DNA of 7,389 nt from Syntrophales bacterium (GTDB lineage: Bacteria > Desulfobacterota > Syntrophia > Syntrophales > UBA8958). Location: assembly GCA_023231165.1 (NCBI GenBank), contig JALNVY010000119.1, forward strand, positions 1 through 7,389, read 5' to 3'. A model generated the notes under the pieces. The model had not been told where the DNA came from. It saw nothing but the letters and a program-made list of their open reading frames with translations, and made no database searches. Shown piece by piece: positions 5,576-7,389 of the stretch (the first letter of the stretch is position 1; each line of letters starts with the position of its first letter). A program made the translations under genes and the position numbers.

Positions 5576-6283
5576 ATGCTGCGCTCGGTTTTTATGGTAA
5601 CCGTAAGTGTTATAATTACGGCCTTTATCTCCACCTGTTGCGTGATTTTCTCGTTGCTGGGAGCATCGGAAAATTCCATCCACAAGGTCGCCCGGATCTG
5701 GGCGACAATGCTCCTGAAAATAACCAATGTCCAGGTCAGTGTCCTCGGCACGGAGTATATTTCCACGGAACGACCTCAGATCTTCATGTCCAATCATCAG
5801 AGCGATTTCGACATCTTTATCGTCCTGGCCTACTTACCCGTCCAATTCCGCTGGCTTGCCAAGAAGGAACTTTTTCGGATACCGGTGTTCGGCAAAGCCA
5901 TGAAAAAAGCAGGTTATATTGAAATAGACCGGCAGAATCACGAGCGGGCCATGCAGAATCTCGTAGAAGCATCCCGAAAGATCCGGGAGGGAAAATCGGT
6001 CATGAGTTTTCCTGAAGGCACCCGGAGTATGGACGGGACCATCAAGGCTTTCAAGAAGGGGATGTTTCACCTGGCCCTCGAGGCCGGAGTACCCATCGTT
6101 CCCATCACCATCATCGGGGCTTCCGAGATCATGCCCAAGCGTTCCCTGAAGATCAATCCCGGCAGAATCACAATGATCATTGATCGACCGATCGATGTCA
6201 CAGCCTATTCGGAAGATTCCCGTTCGGAACTGACCGAGCGGGTACGAAGTGTTATCATTAATAATTTTCACTCACGGCGGTAA
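5576..6283 (+). CDS. plsC: 1-acyl-sn-glycerol-3-phosphate acyltransferase
   Basis: A 235-residue protein with an N-terminal hydrophobic segment (about 5-28) that anchors it in the inner membrane. All blocks of the PlsC family are present: NHQSDFD (His74 and Asp79, the HX4D catalytic pair), YIEIDRQ (residues 114-120), FPEGTRS (145-151, phosphate binding) and VPIVPITI (172-179). It transfers an acyl group to the sn-2 position of lysophosphatidic acid, making phosphatidic acid. ATG 5576 is chosen because GAGGAA at 5563-5568 precedes it at a good distance; a TTG start at 5555 would extend it by seven residues but lacks such a site. ftsK follows after 11 nt. It is divergent from the lipid operon; it could still be the enzyme that puts the unusual acyl chains onto glycerol, but an ordinary housekeeping role is as likely. 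Confidence 0.93.
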   Translation: MLRSVFMVTVSVIITAFISTCCVIFSLLGASENSIHKVARIWATMLLKITNVQVSVLGTEYISTERPQIFMSNHQSDFDIFIVLAYLPVQFRWLAKKELFRIPVFGKAMKKAGYIEIDRQNHERAMQNLVEASRKIREGKSVMSFPEGTRSMDGTIKAFKKGMFHLALEAGVPIVPITIIGASEIMPKRSLKINPGRITMIIDRPIDVTAYSEDSRSELTERVRSVIINNFHSRR

Positions 6284-6294
6284 CCACGGGTCCG

Positions 6295-7389
6295 ATGACA
6301 GAAAATCCGCCTCCAGGCAAAAGAAGGGCTGAAATTATCGGCGTTATCTGTTTTGCCGCGGGGCTGTTTCTCGTCCTTTGTCTTGGATCATACAATCCCC
6401 ATGACCCTTCCTTTACCCGCTTTCTTCCCGGGGAGGTTAAAGTTCATAACCTCATCGGGACTTTCGGCGCTTACACATCGGACAGCTTGTTCCGGCTTAT
6501 CGGACTCAGCGCCTTTTTTCTGCCCGTAGTATTCTTTATCTGTTCTTTTAAATCTTTTCTTAATGGCGCCTTCCGCATCACCCTGACCCACCTGGGCGGG
6601 GCGCTGCTTTTTCTCCTGTCCTTCTCCGGCTTGTCCGCCCTCATCGTTCAGCAGGTCAACATCTATCAAATCCCCCTCCGGGCCGGAGGCCTCCTCGGCG
6701 AGGCGGTGCATTTTTATCTGACCTACTATTTCAATCTTGCCGGAACCTCCATTCTGCTTTTGCTCATGCTGATTCTGGCCTTCATGCTGATGATCCATCT
6801 GTCTCTCGTTTCCCTCGCCCATTGGTTTTTAGATCATCTCAAGAGTGGTTGGCAAAGGCTGCAATATCTTTTTTCCGGTCTCATACGACGACTCAAACCC
6901 AAAGTCAAACCAACCCAGGCTTCCATAAAGCCCCCCAGGGAGCCGGCGCTGGAAACGCTCCGTATCGATGAACCGGCCTCGCCTCCGGACAAGGCGCGCC
7001 TTCCCAAGGCGAAACAGACCCATTTTGAGTTTTTCCCAGTTCCCGGAACCTTTACCCTGCCGCCTCTGGAGCTTCTTGATGAAATCGAACGACGGGACAC
7101 CAGGATGAAGAAGGAAAGCCTGATCGCAAATGCCAGTATTCTGGAAAAGAAGCTTGCCGATTTCGGCGTCGAGGGAAAGGTTGTGGAGGTCCACCCCGGC
7201 CCGATCATCACCCTCTACGAACTGGAACCGGCGCCGGGGGTAAAGATCAACAGGATTACCAACTTATCCGATGATCTTGCCCTGGCCTTAAAGGCGGCCA
7301 GCATCCGGATCATCGCCCCGATCCCCGGCAAGGCCGTGATCGGCATTGAAATTCCCAACCTCGAGCGGGAAGCGGTCCATCTCCGGGAC
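6295..7389 (+). CDS. ftsK: DNA translocase FtsK/SpoIIIE, N-terminal part (cut by window edge)
   Basis: The frame from ATG 6295 stays open to the window end, giving 365 residues without the ATPase motor. Residues 13-32 form the first membrane helix, followed by SYNPHDPSF, characteristic of the FtsK 4TM domain. More hydrophobic segments lie at about 66-85, 100-118 and 148-172. A linker of about 110 residues rich in Pro, Lys and Arg follows; it is short compared with E. coli FtsK and like SpoIIIE/SftA-size proteins. From about 290 the alpha domain is clear: PGPIITLYELEPAPGVKI, then DDLALALKAASIRI and APIPGKAVIGIEIPN. FtsK sits at the division septum and pumps chromosomal DNA toward dif for dimer resolution. 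An in-frame TAA a little upstream leaves ATG 6295 as the only credible start; its Shine-Dalgarno is weak, suggesting coupling to plsC 11 nt before. Confidence 0.95.
   Translation, partial: MTENPPPGKRRAEIIGVICFAAGLFLVLCLGSYNPHDPSFTRFLPGEVKVHNLIGTFGAYTSDSLFRLIGLSAFFLPVVFFICSFKSFLNGAFRITLTHLGGALLFLLSFSGLSALIVQQVNIYQIPLRAGGLLGEAVHFYLTYYFNLAGTSILLLLMLILAFMLMIHLSLVSLAHWFLDHLKSGWQRLQYLFSGLIRRLKPKVKPTQASIKPPREPALETLRIDEPASPPDKARLPKAKQTHFEFFPVPGTFTLPPLELLDEIERRDTRMKKESLIANASILEKKLADFGVEGKVVEVHPGPIITLYELEPAPGVKINRITNLSDDLALALKAASIRIIAPIPGKAVIGIEIPNLEREAVHLRD

Noticed and set aside
6388..6822. Minus-strand open frame of 144 codons rich in Gln, Glu and Gly
   Set aside because: Antisense shadow of the FtsK membrane region; its composition mirrors the hydrophobic codons on the other strand.

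Overview
The window (7389 bp, moderately GC-rich) reads as chromosomal DNA of an anaerobic Gram-negative bacterium. Desulfobacterota (the former Deltaproteobacteria, Syntrophales-like) is my best guess. It rests on gene style: a lipid operon mixing radical SAM/cobalamin and desaturase-like proteins, a PlsC, and an FtsK of ordinary proteobacterial type. No rRNA or other marker gene is present, so the taxonomy is inference.

Left and middle (positions 1-4973, all minus strand, so transcribed right to left): a specialised lipid-biosynthesis gene set. In transcription order it holds an acyl carrier protein (4973-4674), an FAD-dependent phytoene-desaturase-like oxidoreductase (4667-3207), a B12-binding radical SAM enzyme (3210-1861) and a membrane-anchored NodB-type polysaccharide deacetylase (1864-1037). 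After a 140-bp gap come a hot-dog-fold 3-hydroxyacyl-ACP dehydratase-like protein (896-510), a second acyl carrier protein (471-205) and the first 59 residues of a second radical SAM protein that runs off the left edge (177-1). The first four genes are tightly coupled, with a 6-nt gap and then two 4-nt stop/start overlaps. The combination ACP + FabZ-like + CrtI-like + radical SAM/B12 resembles, from memory, the clusters proposed for ladderane lipid synthesis in anammox bacteria and related clusters elsewhere. No ketosynthase or ketoreductase lies in the window; they could lie beyond the left edge. The likely logic is that ACP-bound acyl chains are elongated and dehydrated, then modified by redox and radical chemistry. 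The product cannot be read from the sequence.

Divergent intergenic region (4974-5575): it holds a short ORF (4995-5093) that has a promoter-like element and a strong Shine-Dalgarno upstream but no start codon at the expected place. It also holds a frameshifted C-terminal remnant of an NADH:flavin oxidoreductase (5225-5430, minus strand), a 10-bp inverted repeat (5434-5470) and a possible promoter for the rightward genes.

Right (5576-7389, plus strand): a PlsC-type 1-acylglycerol-3-phosphate acyltransferase, followed after 11 nt by the N-terminal 365 residues of the FtsK/SpoIIIE DNA translocase, cut by the right edge. This side looks like conserved chromosomal backbone, and the lipid operon looks like the accessory part.
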